Notes under the pieces: model-generated
Databases searched by the model: none
What the model saw: the letters and a program-made list of their open reading frames with translations, nothing else
What the model was told of the DNA's origin: nothing
In this document: piece by piece, positions 1 to 7,102 of the stretch
Numbering within the stretch: position 1 is the stretch's first letter
Layout of the letters: each line of letters begins with the position of its first letter
Position numbers and translations under genes: made by a program
Assembly: GCA_903852495.1 (NCBI GenBank)
Contig: CAINRC010000026.1
Coordinates: forward strand, 1-33,896
Direction: 5' to 3'
DNA length: 33,896 nucleotides
Origin: an uncultured Geobacteraceae bacterium
GTDB taxonomy: Bacteria; Desulfobacterota; Desulfuromonadia; Geobacterales; Pseudopelobacteraceae

Positions 1-125
1 GCCGGGGCAGTTACTGCGGGAGTTGCGCCAGGAGCTACCGGGGCTTTCTTCGGCTCTTCAGCAAAGGCGGCTGCGGCAACGGTGAGAACTAAACTTGCGG
101 CTATAATGATATTCTTAAAAGTCAT
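1..125 (-). CDS. Small exported protein, partial (cut by the window edge)
   Basis: The reverse strand reads from ATG at 125 into an N-terminus beginning MTFKNIIIAASLVLTVAAAA followed by FAEEPKKAPVAP. This is a clear Sec signal peptide with a likely cleavage site after AFA, then an Ala/Pro/Lys-rich start of the mature protein. A ribosome binding site (AAAGGAGG on the minus strand) lies just upstream. The gene follows the DUF485 gene on the same strand with only 16 bases between them, so the two are probably co-transcribed. No function can be assigned. In related bacteria small proteins of this kind sit between DUF485 and a sodium:solute symporter gene, which would lie to the left of this window (inference). 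Confidence 0.65.
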   Translation of the reverse strand, partial: MTFKNIIIAASLVLTVAAAAFAEEPKKAPVAPGATPAVTAP

Positions 126-141
126 GTCGTATCCTCCTTTA

Positions 142-453
142 TTAAAGATGAAGTTCGTCGATAAGTTCTTTGGTCAACCGGTCAAAGTCCTTGTTGGCCA
201 CGTGAGCGTAGTATAGAGCCAGTGCCCATGAAACAAAAAACTGGGAAAGAGCAAATACGTACCCGAAGTTGATGACACCGATCATTTTGATCTTGAACAG
301 ACCAGGTGCATAGGCTGCTCCGATGGGAAGCAGGAAGTAATACGCACTGGAGAAGATCCACCAACCGAACAGAAACGCCTGTTTTTTGTGATGGAGTTCA
401 ATGAACTTCGGATTCTTTGCTATTGCAGCCCAATCATACTTTTTTTCTGCCAT
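142..453 (-). CDS. DUF485 family inner-membrane protein
   Basis: A 103-residue protein with a charged N-terminus (WAAIAKNPKFIELHHKKQAF) and two membrane segments, roughly residues 26-50 and 58-83, ending in a charged tail. This matches the DUF485/YjcH family in length, in the N-terminal P.F..L...K..F pattern and in the two-helix layout. Family members are usually encoded beside acetate/solute:sodium symporters such as ActP and are thought to be accessory subunits; the molecular role is not established. The start is supported by AAGGAG eight bases upstream. It is followed at once by the exported-protein gene at 125. Two palindromes about 110-150 bases upstream could be operators. Confidence 0.8.
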   Translation of the reverse strand: MAEKKYDWAAIAKNPKFIELHHKKQAFLFGWWIFSSAYYFLLPIGAAYAPGLFKIKMIGVINFGYVFALSQFFVSWALALYYAHVANKDFDRLTKELIDELHL

Positions 454-560
454 TAGTTACTCCTTTCGTTATTCTAGAGGATTTACTTCAACGCTTCTGC
501 GGACGCCATCTCCTTTCATTTATTAGCTTTCAGTGGTTCAACCTCAATATCATAATTTGT

Positions 561-607
561 TCTAGTCACTAGACCCACGTTTATTTTATGAAAAACGGCA
601 GCCGTTT
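561..607. promoter_or_regulatory. Two short palindromes upstream of the DUF485 gene
   Basis: TCTAGTCACTAGA (561-573) and AAACGGCAGCCGTTT (593-607) are perfect inverted repeats around a single central base, spaced about three helical turns apart centre to centre. They lie in the non-coding DNA upstream of the DUF485 gene. Their symmetry suggests binding of dimeric regulators, but no regulator can be named and I could not pick out a convincing promoter beside them. Confidence 0.35.
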
Positions 608-1016
608 ACCGGCGGGGAGAATACAACTGTCTAAAACGAGAAATTTGTAAAAAATAAAATTTATATTTGATTAGAACAAAACTGGTTGATAAAAAAACCG
701 CATATCTGATAAAAATCTTAAAAAACAAATAGTTACAAAATGTATACGAAGACTCGATGCGGGCATACCGCCCAATGTAGGGCATACATACCATTATTAA
801 ATTGAAAATAGCAACACAAAAATAATCAATATTTAAACTATGTTCTATTATTTTAAAATGGCTGTGGATTTTATCATCGATGTTTTGATCTGTCGGGCAC
901 TCTCCCGTCGATAGATCCGCCGGGAATATGGCTTTACGCGGTAAGTTGTTTCGGGGGCGGGAAGTTGATGTGCTAGCTCATAATTGGCTAAGGCACAAAA
1001 AAACGGATAAAATATA
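608..1016. other. AT-rich non-coding stretch
   Basis: About 400 bases between the divergent DUF485 and tRNA-Lys units. It is strongly AT-rich up to about 880 and more mixed after that. The only longer open frame (about 606-794, minus) has no ribosome binding site and a low-complexity Phe/Tyr-rich product, so I see no gene here. Confidence 0.5.
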
Positions 1017-1045
1017 TTGACATTATTCAGGTAGTGAGGTAGAAA
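1017..1045 (+). promoter_or_regulatory. Sigma-70 type promoter of tRNA-Lys
   Basis: TTGACA at 1017-1022, a 17-base spacer and TAGAAA at 1040-1045. Transcription would start about 1052, a few bases before the mature tRNA 5' end at 1058. Confidence 0.6.
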
Positions 1046-1057
1046 GGCTTTCTTTTT

Positions 1058-1133
1058 GAGCCGCTAGCTCAGTCGGTAGAGCACCTGACTTTTAATCAGG
1101 TGGTCGTTGGTTCGACCCCAACGCGGCTCACCA
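1058..1133 (+). tRNA. tRNA-Lys (anticodon TTT)
   Basis: A complete cloverleaf of 76 bases. The acceptor arms GAGCCGC (1058-1064) and GCGGCTC (1123-1129) pair fully. The D arm carries the usual AGTCGGTAGAGC, the anticodon stem CCTGA/TCAGG encloses loop CTTTTAA with anticodon TTT at 1091-1093, and the T arm contains GGTTCGACCCC. The CCA end is encoded (1131-1133). It has its own promoter and terminator, so it is a single-tRNA transcription unit. Confidence 0.97.
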
Positions 1134-1140
1134 AACATTC

Positions 1141-1174
1141 AAGGCACTTACGTTAATTCGTGAGTGCCTTTTTT
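1141..1174 (+). terminator. Intrinsic terminator after tRNA-Lys
   Basis: The stem AAGGCACT (1141-1148) pairs with AGTGCCTT (1163-1170), followed by an uninterrupted T run to 1174. It lies eight bases after the tRNA CCA end. Confidence 0.9.
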
Positions 1175-1195
1175 GTTTGGTTGTGCTGAATCAGA

Positions 1196-1525
1196 CTAAT
1201 ATGCTGCTGCATTCCCCGAAAAATGGCTGTCTGCAGTCAAGAGCTGTATGGCAGAGAGCTTTTTTTTCAAAAGGTCCAATTCCAGTGTAAGCCGCTCATT
1301 TTCACGGTTAAGGTGCTTGACTATATCCGTTTCAAGGGTCTTGACCTCCGCCCTTGGAAATGCGTCCTGAAGGTTGGTAGTATACAGTTGTACCCACTTG
1401 TAGAGCGAGTTGTGATGCACGCCTAAGTCTGAGGCTATCTTTGCAACACTATAGTTGCTGTTGGCTGCCAATTTAGCAGCTGTAATCTTATACTCCAGGG
1501 TATATCGTTTTTTTCTTGTTTCCAC
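1196..1525 (-). CDS. IS3/IS911-type transposase OrfA, orphan
   Basis: A 109-residue protein with an N-terminal helix-turn-helix (KRYTLEYKITAAKLAANS ... SVAKIASDLGVHHNSLYKWV, residues about 6-45) and a C-terminal leucine-rich coiled coil (HLNRENERLTLELDLLKKKL, about 71-91). This is the layout of IS3-family OrfA, which binds the IS ends. The frame is intact, but no OrfB integrase-core frame follows; the tRNA-Lys unit lies directly downstream, and no terminal repeats were found. It is therefore probably a relic of an insertion beside the tRNA gene. It could have been kept as a small DNA-binding protein, but nothing here shows that. Confidence 0.75.
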   Translation of the reverse strand: METRKKRYTLEYKITAAKLAANSNYSVAKIASDLGVHHNSLYKWVQLYTTNLQDAFPRAEVKTLETDIVKHLNRENERLTLELDLLKKKLSAIQLLTADSHFSGNAAAY

Positions 1526-1694
1526 TGGTACTCTCCTTGTTCAACTGAAGTAACTTTGGTCATATCTAATGTATGCAGGCACTCAGTAAGTATTACCCAT
1601 GTAATTACTGGTAGTGCTATTCAAGTAGCGCGCCAATAGTACGTATGTTTTTTGTTTGCAATATAAGCAGTTTAGTTAAATGAATCGCTGCGGA

Positions 1695-1733
1695 TTTGTC
1701 TCAATGTGATAAAATGTCTCATATTGAGACAAA
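1695..1733. promoter_or_regulatory. Repeated TGTCTCA operator-like palindromes
   Basis: TTTGTCTCAA (1695-1704) and TTGAGACAAA (1724-1733) are perfect 10-base inverted arms. A further TGTCTCA at 1715-1721 forms a tight palindrome with TGAGACA at 1725-1731. Three half-sites in 39 bases look like a binding site for a dimeric or oligomeric regulator. The site lies about 300 bases upstream of the alcohol dehydrogenase and downstream of the start of the divergent OrfA gene. No -24/-12 or strong -35/-10 box was found next to it. Confidence 0.45.
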
Positions 1734-1899
1734 TGAGGGGCCGAGTGGGCTAGAAAATAATAGTGGTGTACTCTTAAATATAATCCTGCAAATGAACCAT
1801 ATTACGGGTAGTCTCAAATGGTTATTGCCGCAAATAGACATTAATTTACAAATGATCGAGGCCTTACAGCTAATAGACCGACAGGACCATTCTACTTAA
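1696..1899 (+). CDS. Doubtful small open frame, 67 codons
   Basis: An open frame with a TTG start that lies inside the TGTCTCA palindromes; the next ATG (1714) also overlaps them and neither has a ribosome binding site. The product is unlike any family I know. It ends at 1899, leaving about 135 non-coding bases before the alcohol dehydrogenase. The whole stretch 1526-2035 is more likely to be regulatory or degenerate DNA than coding. Listed only so that the gap is accounted for. Confidence 0.15.
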   Translation: MSQCDKMSHIETNEGPSGLENNSGVLLNIILQMNHITGSLKWLLPQIDINLQMIEALQLIDRQDHST

Positions 1900-2035
1900 C
1901 TGTCAGTCTACTTTAGTTGTTTCTTCAGAGGCGGGATGATACCATTAATATGTTGATTGAATCAGAAATAAAGGAATACAACTGCCAAAACGTAGTTCAG
2001 GGGAAACTGAGCCCACCAAACAGGAGGAAACACCC

Positions 2036-3094
2036 GTGTACCAAGCAAAAGCCTATTCTGTTGCCAGTGCAGCATCACCATTTACATCCGCCACCATCCA
2101 GCGCCGTGAAGCAACCGAGCGTGACGTCCAGATCGAAATCCTGTTCTGCGGTGTCTGCCACTCCGACCTTCACACCGCCCGCGACGAATGGAGCAGCGTC
2201 ATGCCGACCACCTACCCCTGCGTTCCCGGCCATGAGATTGTCGGTCGTGTCACCAGGGTCGGTGCCTCGGTAACCAAATTCAAAAAAGACGATCTGGTGG
2301 GTGTCGGCTGCATGGTCGATTCTGACCATACCTGCCCGAACTGCCACGATGGCTTTGAGCAGTTCTGCCCAGGCTCAACCTTTACCTACAACTCCCCGGA
2401 CAAGCATCTGGGCGGCGTTACCTACGGCGGCTATTCCGAAAGTATAGTCGTCGACGAACGCTTTGTGCTGAGTGTCCCCGTCAACCTCAATCTGGCCGGG
2501 GTTGCGCCGCTGCTCTGCGCCGGCATAACGACCTACTCCCCCATTCGTCGCTGGGGCGATCTTACGGGCAAAAAAGTGGGTATTGTCGGTCTCGGCGGCC
2601 TCGGGCACATGGGGGTCAAGTTTGCCCGTGCCTTCGGCGCACACGTAGTGGTCTTTACAACCTCCCCAAATAAGAAAGAAGATGCAATCCGCCTGGGTGC
2701 CCACGAGGTTATTATTTCCACCAATGCCGAAGAGATGCGGGCTCACGCAGGGACGTTCAATTTCATCCTCGACACCATCGCCGCCGATCACGACATCAAC
2801 TCCTACATCAACATGCTTGGCCGTGACGGTAACATTACTCTGGTCGGTGCACCGGAAACCCCGCTCCAGGTTTCTGCCTTCGCGTTGCTGTTCGGTCGTA
2901 AAAGCCTTTCCGGCTCTCTTATCGGCGGCATTGCCGAAACCCAGGAAATGCTGGATTTCTGTGCCGAGCATAGCATCACATCCGATGTCGAAGTTATTCC
3001 GATCCAGAAGATCAACGAAGCGTACGATAGACTGCTCAAATCCGATGTGAAGTACCGGTTCTCCATCGACATGGCGTCCTTAAAAGCGGAGTAA
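2036..3094 (+). CDS. Zinc-dependent NAD(P)H alcohol dehydrogenase / aldehyde reductase (YahK-like)
   Basis: A 352-residue medium-chain dehydrogenase of the cinnamyl-alcohol/YahK group, which interconverts alcohols and aldehydes in the cytoplasm. Catalytic zinc ligands are visible at Cys41 (CGVCHSDLH), His66 (PGHEIVG) and Cys161 (LLCAGITTY). The Rossmann motif GLGGLG follows at about residue 184. Oddly, the structural-zinc lobe has Asp97 where the family has its first Cys; Cys100, Cys103 and Cys111 are kept with normal spacing. The start is GTG at 2036, chosen because AGGAGG (2022-2027) sits nine bases before it and the homology begins there. The gene stands alone; a MITE lies directly after its stop. 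The physiological substrate cannot be told from the sequence. Confidence 0.9.
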   Translation: MYQAKAYSVASAASPFTSATIQRREATERDVQIEILFCGVCHSDLHTARDEWSSVMPTTYPCVPGHEIVGRVTRVGASVTKFKKDDLVGVGCMVDSDHTCPNCHDGFEQFCPGSTFTYNSPDKHLGGVTYGGYSESIVVDERFVLSVPVNLNLAGVAPLLCAGITTYSPIRRWGDLTGKKVGIVGLGGLGHMGVKFARAFGAHVVVFTTSPNKKEDAIRLGAHEVIISTNAEEMRAHAGTFNFILDTIAADHDINSYINMLGRDGNITLVGAPETPLQVSAFALLFGRKSLSGSLIGGIAETQEMLDFCAEHSITSDVEVIPIQKINEAYDRLLKSDVKYRFSIDMASLKAE

Positions 3095-3108
3095 TCTCAA
3101 TTCATTAT

Positions 3109-3195
3109 CTGATTAGCACTGAACTTCCGCTGTTCAAGTTCCTCCCCCTTCAAGGGGAGGGAGATATGATGTGGCGGGAGATCAGTACTAATCAG
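3109..3195. mobile_element. MITE family A, copy 1 (short, inverted)
   Basis: An 87-base element bounded by CTGATTAGCACTGAAC and GATCAGTACTAATCAG, an imperfect inverted pair. It is flanked by AATTCATTAT (3099-3108) and AATTCATTGT (3196-3205), a 9/10 match expected of a target-site duplication. Its interior contains TTCAAGGGGAGGGAGATATG. It is the same family as the elements at 6858 and 24365, but in the opposite orientation and with an internal deletion. The open frame of the next gene runs back into this element, which is not the gene's true start. Confidence 0.8.
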
Positions 3196-3267
3196 AATTC
3201 ATTGTTGGTACTACAGCGGTCAATGGAGTTACAGCCAACGGTGCAGACAAAAAGCAGGGAGGTATAT

Positions 3268-4296
3268 ATGCAGAGAGTAACGAAGTTGTTTCTTCTTTTG
3301 TTTCTACTGTCAGTTCCGGTTACGAACACGTTCTCTGAAGTACCGGCGGTCAGCGTACGCAGTGAGCTTTCCGGAGAACGGCAGACTACCGACACCGTAT
3401 TCATGGTCTCCCCTGACGATTTTGCCTTTAACCAGGAAACGGCACAAAGCAATGTTTTTCAAAAGCGTTCCGCCGAAACTGTGCTGCTGCAGAAACGGGC
3501 CATGGCTGAATTTCGCGGTATGGTGAAAAAACTGAAAGCATCCGGCGTCCGCGTCATCACTCTCGCCAGTCGCAGGGATACAAAGACCCCTGATGCGGTA
3601 TTCCCGAACAACTGGTTTTCCGTGCACAAGGGGGGTAATGGCGAAAGAGTTGTCGCCGGATATCCCATGCTTGCACCCAACCGCAGGGCGGAAAGACGGG
3701 TTGATGAGCTTACGGGTAAACTTCGTGAGAATGGTATTGCGGTAAGCAAAACCATTGATTTCAGCCGGCATGAAGCGGAGGGCAAATTTTTAGAGGGGAC
3801 AGGGAGCATGGTGCTTGACCGCACCCATCACATTGCATACGCCTCGCTCTCTCCCCGCACTGACCGGAGTGTCCTCGCTGATTTTGCTGACAAACTGGGA
3901 TATCGTCCGGTAACCTTCAGTAGTTACGACTCCACCGGCAGCCTCATCTATCATACCAATGTCATGATGAGTGTTGGAGAGCGTTTCGCGGTGGTCTGTA
4001 CCGATGCGATCAGGGACGAGCAGGAACGGGCAGCGGTTTTGAAGGAGTTGGAGCAGTCCGGGAAAACGGTCATAACCATTACACTGGACCAGGTGCGCTT
4101 CATGTGCGGCAATATCCTTGAACTGCGTGCCAAAGGTAAGAGGATCATCGTCCTGTCCAAAACGGCCTACGAACATTTCACGCCACAGCAGAAAAAAATT
4201 CTTGGCGGTTTTGGTTCTCTTCTGCCGGTGGATATCACTACAATTGAGACCACTGGCGGCGGCAGTGCGCGCTGTATGCTGGGAGAGGTGTTTTAG
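3268..4296 (+). CDS. Exported CtlX-type arginine-deiminase-related hydrolase
   Basis: A 342-residue pentein-fold protein of the citrulline-utilisation/CtlX group (related to arginine deiminases and amidinotransferases). Expected active-site segments are present: PNNWFS at about residue 113, EGTGSMVLD at about 176, YHTNVMM at about 229, and the catalytic Cys336 in GGGSARCMLGEVF at the C-terminus. The N-terminus (MQRVTKLFLLLFLLSVPVTN) is a signal peptide, so the enzyme should act in the periplasm or outside. ATG 3268 was chosen because AGGGAGG (3256-3262) precedes it and the signal peptide begins there; the upstream part of the frame derives from the MITE. The next gene, 23 bases on, encodes another exported member of the superfamily. 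The substrate (arginine, citrulline or another guanidine compound) is not known. Confidence 0.8.
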   Translation: MQRVTKLFLLLFLLSVPVTNTFSEVPAVSVRSELSGERQTTDTVFMVSPDDFAFNQETAQSNVFQKRSAETVLLQKRAMAEFRGMVKKLKASGVRVITLASRRDTKTPDAVFPNNWFSVHKGGNGERVVAGYPMLAPNRRAERRVDELTGKLRENGIAVSKTIDFSRHEAEGKFLEGTGSMVLDRTHHIAYASLSPRTDRSVLADFADKLGYRPVTFSSYDSTGSLIYHTNVMMSVGERFAVVCTDAIRDEQERAAVLKELEQSGKTVITITLDQVRFMCGNILELRAKGKRIIVLSKTAYEHFTPQQKKILGGFGSLLPVDITTIETTGGGSARCMLGEVF

Positions 4297-4319
4297 CGAA
4301 TATCAAAGGAGGGTTAACC

Positions 4320-5714
4320 ATGCAGAAGAAAGCTGATGATTCCATGAAAGTCATGACAGTGTGCAACCGGGCAATAGCGGTGCTGTCCGCCCTGCTGTTC
4401 AGCCTGGCCGCCGGGTCTGCCGTTTCCGCAGAAATCCCGGGGGAGTGCCAGAGTGCCGTTAGCTCACAGATGCTCACCCCCGGCATGGTGGGGAGCAGTG
4501 CCGAGTGGCTGGACGCGAAAACCGTTGTGGTACATACCCCGGGGGATGAAATATTTTTCGGTCTGGCGCACCCTGCTGCGGCGCTGTTTGAACGCCCCTT
4601 TTCAATGGAAGGGGCACGCAGCGAACACAGCAGCTTCATTTGTCAGATGGCGAACAGCGGCGTCAAGGTGTTCCGGCTGGTGGATATTCTGCTCGCCGGA
4701 ACCATGGATGACAAAACCGGAGCGGCCAGGCCGGGTCCGGAATTGAACGGACTGCGCGCCCTTGCCCTTGAATCTCTGCGCTATGATACAAAAGCGCTCT
4801 CCAAGAAAATGGCTGCCGCCCAGGCTGCGTATAAAAAGGACGTTATCGACAAGCTCCATCCGAAGGAACTGGTTTCCATCATCATGCAGCAGCCAAAAAT
4901 TTCCATCCAGTCCACCAAAGGGCATAACACCGGTCTCAAGGCGGTGTATACCGCCGATCCGGTCATGAATCTCTACTTCATGCGCGACCAGGTGATTACC
5001 ACGTCAAAAGGAATGGTGATCGGCCATTTCAATGCCTCGCAGCGGGAACTGGAAACGAAGATAGTCCGGTTTGCCTATAAAAAGCTTGGCATAACGCCGG
5101 TCTTCGAGGTGAGCGGCACGGCCCGTCTGGAAGGGGGTGACTTTATTCCGGCCGGCGACACCGCCCTCATCGGGCAGGGGCTGCGTACCAATGCCGAAGC
5201 GGTCCGTCAGATGCTGAAGGGTGATGTGTTCGGGACAAAGCGGGTGGCTGTGGTCAAGGACGCCTGGAAGAATCAGGACCAGATGCATCTGGACACCTAT
5301 TTCAATATTATAGACCGGCACCTGGCGGTAATTGTTGAGGAACGGATCGACCAGCGCGACGCTTCCGGGAAGATCGTCAAGGCATCCGACCCTGCGAAAA
5401 AATCACTGGTGGATCTATATGAAATGAAAGATGGACAGTACGTTAAAACCGTCAGCGATATGCCATTCCAGAAATTTCTTGAAGACGATCTGAAGATACA
5501 GCTGATTCCGGTGAGTAATGCCGATCAGCTTAAGTATGGGATCAATTTTGTCTCCGTTGCGGCAAAGAAAATTCTGGCTATAGACGGCGTCAGTAGTGCC
5601 TACAAAGAGCGTCTGGCCGCCGAAGGGGTGAATGCGACCTGGATGAACTTTTCCAATCTGACCGGCGGCTATGGTGCCGCCCACTGCACAACCCAGGTGA
5701 TCCGGAGGGAGTAG
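4320..5714 (+). CDS. Exported arginine deiminase-like enzyme
   Basis: A 464-residue arginine deiminase (ArcA)-like protein. Recognisable active-site regions are NLYFMRDQ at about residue 219, LEGGDFIPAG at about 270, His323 in QMHLDTYF and Cys456 in YGAAHCTTQ near the C-terminus, giving the Asp/Glu-His-Cys set used to hydrolyse the guanidinium group. Unlike ordinary cytoplasmic ArcA it begins with a signal peptide (AIAVLSALLFSLAAGSAVSA), predicting periplasmic activity. Start ATG 4320 is supported by AAAGGAGGG at 4306-4313; an in-frame ATG at 4344 lacks such a site. The residues between the His and Cys motifs carry an insertion compared with ArcA as I know it. No arginine:ornithine antiporter, carbamate kinase or ornithine carbamoyltransferase gene is nearby, so it is not an arc energy operon. 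A strong terminator follows. Confidence 0.8.
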   Translation: MQKKADDSMKVMTVCNRAIAVLSALLFSLAAGSAVSAEIPGECQSAVSSQMLTPGMVGSSAEWLDAKTVVVHTPGDEIFFGLAHPAAALFERPFSMEGARSEHSSFICQMANSGVKVFRLVDILLAGTMDDKTGAARPGPELNGLRALALESLRYDTKALSKKMAAAQAAYKKDVIDKLHPKELVSIIMQQPKISIQSTKGHNTGLKAVYTADPVMNLYFMRDQVITTSKGMVIGHFNASQRELETKIVRFAYKKLGITPVFEVSGTARLEGGDFIPAGDTALIGQGLRTNAEAVRQMLKGDVFGTKRVAVVKDAWKNQDQMHLDTYFNIIDRHLAVIVEERIDQRDASGKIVKASDPAKKSLVDLYEMKDGQYVKTVSDMPFQKFLEDDLKIQLIPVSNADQLKYGINFVSVAAKKILAIDGVSSAYKERLAAEGVNATWMNFSNLTGGYGAAHCTTQVIRRE

Positions 5715-5756
5715 AACACAGACGGAACGGGGACGGATTGTTTCGGTATAAACAGA

Positions 5757-5793
5757 ACGGGCAGAGCCTTTAGCGGCCACTGCCCGTTTTTTT
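5757..5793 (+). terminator. Intrinsic terminator of the pentein enzyme operon
   Basis: ACGGGCAG (5757-5764) pairs with CTGCCCGT (5780-5787), followed by seven Ts. It separates the operon from the convergent lipoprotein gene. Confidence 0.9.
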
Positions 5794-5815
5794 GTGCTTC
5801 GGCAAACTTTCGGCA

Positions 5816-6628
5816 TTACCTCCCCATCATGCTAACCCCGTTCATCATCCCTCTGAAGGCGGTTGACATATTTCTGTACGGCATTCCTGCACCTGTTGCC
5901 GGCATGGCGGACAGTGTTGTGGTCATGGTTGCCATGAGGTCTGTCATGGCAGCGTTCCGCACCTTTACCGACGACATATTGCTGAAGATCGTCCCCATCA
6001 TGCCGCGATAGCGGTTTACATCAACCACAGTGGTTGAGCCGCTTGCGGCCATGACCTGGGGCATCTGGCCCCCCATCAGGCGTGCCATGTTCTGGGCGGC
6101 ACTGTGCATGGCGGTGTTGTTGACGGCCATGTAGTCGGCCATTACATTGGTTCCGACCGGCATCCCCAGTTTGATTCGTAATGCTTCCATCGCCAGCGGC
6201 GTGCTGCCGTAGGTTCCGGTTTCCATCATTTCACGGATCTGCGTTGACATCGGGCTGATGAAATTACTGTTGACCGCGCCGGTAACACTTCCTTTCGGCA
6301 TACTGAGGACATAGCTGCTTGTCACCGCCGTGCCGGTATCATTGTCGATAGTTGCCCCCTTGGTAGCCAGCGCAAGGATCGGATACCTGCCCACATCTGC
6401 CGGGTCAATATTCAATATGTATGCGCCGTTTGTGTCAGTCACCGCAGACGGTTCATCACTGTCCAGCTGATAGTTTCCGTTCTTGTCGAGGAACACGGTG
6501 GCGTTGGCGAGATAGCCGTCAGCAACCTTGCCGGGGATTGCGGTGGTGGTGTTTGTGCCGCTGCTGCCGCAGCCGGCGATAATGCCGACTGAAACCAGCG
6601 TCATTGCGGCCAGTATTCTTACGTTCAT
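5816..6628 (-). CDS. Methionine-rich lipoprotein with a carboxypeptidase-regulatory-like domain
   Basis: A 270-residue protein with a lipoprotein signal ending GIIAGC (lipidated Cys20), predicted on the outer or periplasmic membrane face. Residues about 33-110 contain VADGYLANATVFLD, then the calcium-loop-like DKNGNYQLDSDE and a TDTNGAYILNI turn, as in carboxypeptidase-regulatory-like or SdrD B-type repeats. The C-terminal half is very rich in Met (MARLMGGQMPQVM, GMMNGVSMMGR) and looks helical. No enzyme motif was seen. Its start has AAAGGAG upstream and a probable sigma-54 promoter. A similar N-terminal plan occurs in the lipoprotein at 30105. The function is unknown; metal binding through Met is only a guess. 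Confidence 0.7.
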   Translation of the reverse strand: MNVRILAAMTLVSVGIIAGCGSSGTNTTTAIPGKVADGYLANATVFLDKNGNYQLDSDEPSAVTDTNGAYILNIDPADVGRYPILALATKGATIDNDTGTAVTSSYVLSMPKGSVTGAVNSNFISPMSTQIREMMETGTYGSTPLAMEALRIKLGMPVGTNVMADYMAVNNTAMHSAAQNMARLMGGQMPQVMAASGSTTVVDVNRYRGMMGTIFSNMSSVKVRNAAMTDLMATMTTTLSAMPATGAGMPYRNMSTAFRGMMNGVSMMGR

Positions 6629-6673
6629 GGTGGAGCTCCTTTGCCCAGGTGATTTCGTTCATAGCGTAGTGAT

Positions 6674-6690
6674 AGCACGTGCCATGCCAA
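6674..6690 (-). promoter_or_regulatory. Probable sigma-54 (-24/-12) promoter
   Basis: The minus strand reads TTGGCATGGCACGTGCT: GG and GC elements exactly ten bases apart and a close match to TTGGCACG-N4-TTGCT. It lies about 46 bases upstream of the lipoprotein start at 6628 and points at it. An activator binding site was not identified. Confidence 0.6.
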
Positions 6691-6857
6691 GATATAACCC
6701 GCCGGTATCATGCATATTTGTGCAGTAGCTCTCGCCTGGCTAGAGAATATTCGACAGAGGGCGTGGCATATTCTTCAATTTTCCTTACATCAATCTTCAG
6801 GTCATTATCTGTATCGGCCCGCTGTACAAATAACAAACCCCGGCTATAATTAATTAC

Positions 6858-7019
6858 CTGATTAGTACTGATCTCCCCCCACATCATATCTCCCTCCCCT
6901 TCAAGGGGAGGGCTGGGGTGGGGATGGGCTAATACCGGTGCTAAAAGGCCCCCATCCCCCTCCTGACCTCCGCCTTGAAGGGGGAGAAACTTGAACAGCG
7001 GAAGATCAGTGCTAATCAG
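6858..7019. mobile_element. MITE family A, copy 2
   Basis: A 162-base element with ends CTGATTAGTACTGATC (6858-6873) and GATCAGTGCTAATCAG (7004-7019), which are inverted repeats with one mismatch. Flanks AATTAATTAC (6848-6857) and AATTATTTAC (7020-7029) match at 9/10 positions, as a target-site duplication would. The interior has a CCCTCCCCTTCAAGGGGAGG hairpin and a second G/C-rich arm. It is inserted between the divergent lipoprotein and sensor kinase genes, just upstream of the kinase ribosome binding site. Confidence 0.85.
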
Positions 7020-7102
7020 AATTATTTACGATGTGTAACGGCACGCATTTGGCAAGTGTTGCTAATACACGCCAGGATGTCAACTTATGGAGGAAACCAT
7101 TC

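Noticed and set aside
606-794. Minus-strand open frame of 62 codons
   Set aside because: AT-rich with no ribosome binding site, low-complexity product, lies in a promoter region.
3166-3267. Upstream extension of the CtlX-type gene
   Set aside because: The extra codons come from the MITE, and the internal ATG has a strong ribosome binding site and begins a signal peptide.
7050-7075. TTGGCAAGTGTTGCT upstream of the receiver-kinase gene as a sigma-54 promoter
   Set aside because: The GG and GC elements are eight bases apart instead of ten, a spacing that sigma-54 promoters do not tolerate.
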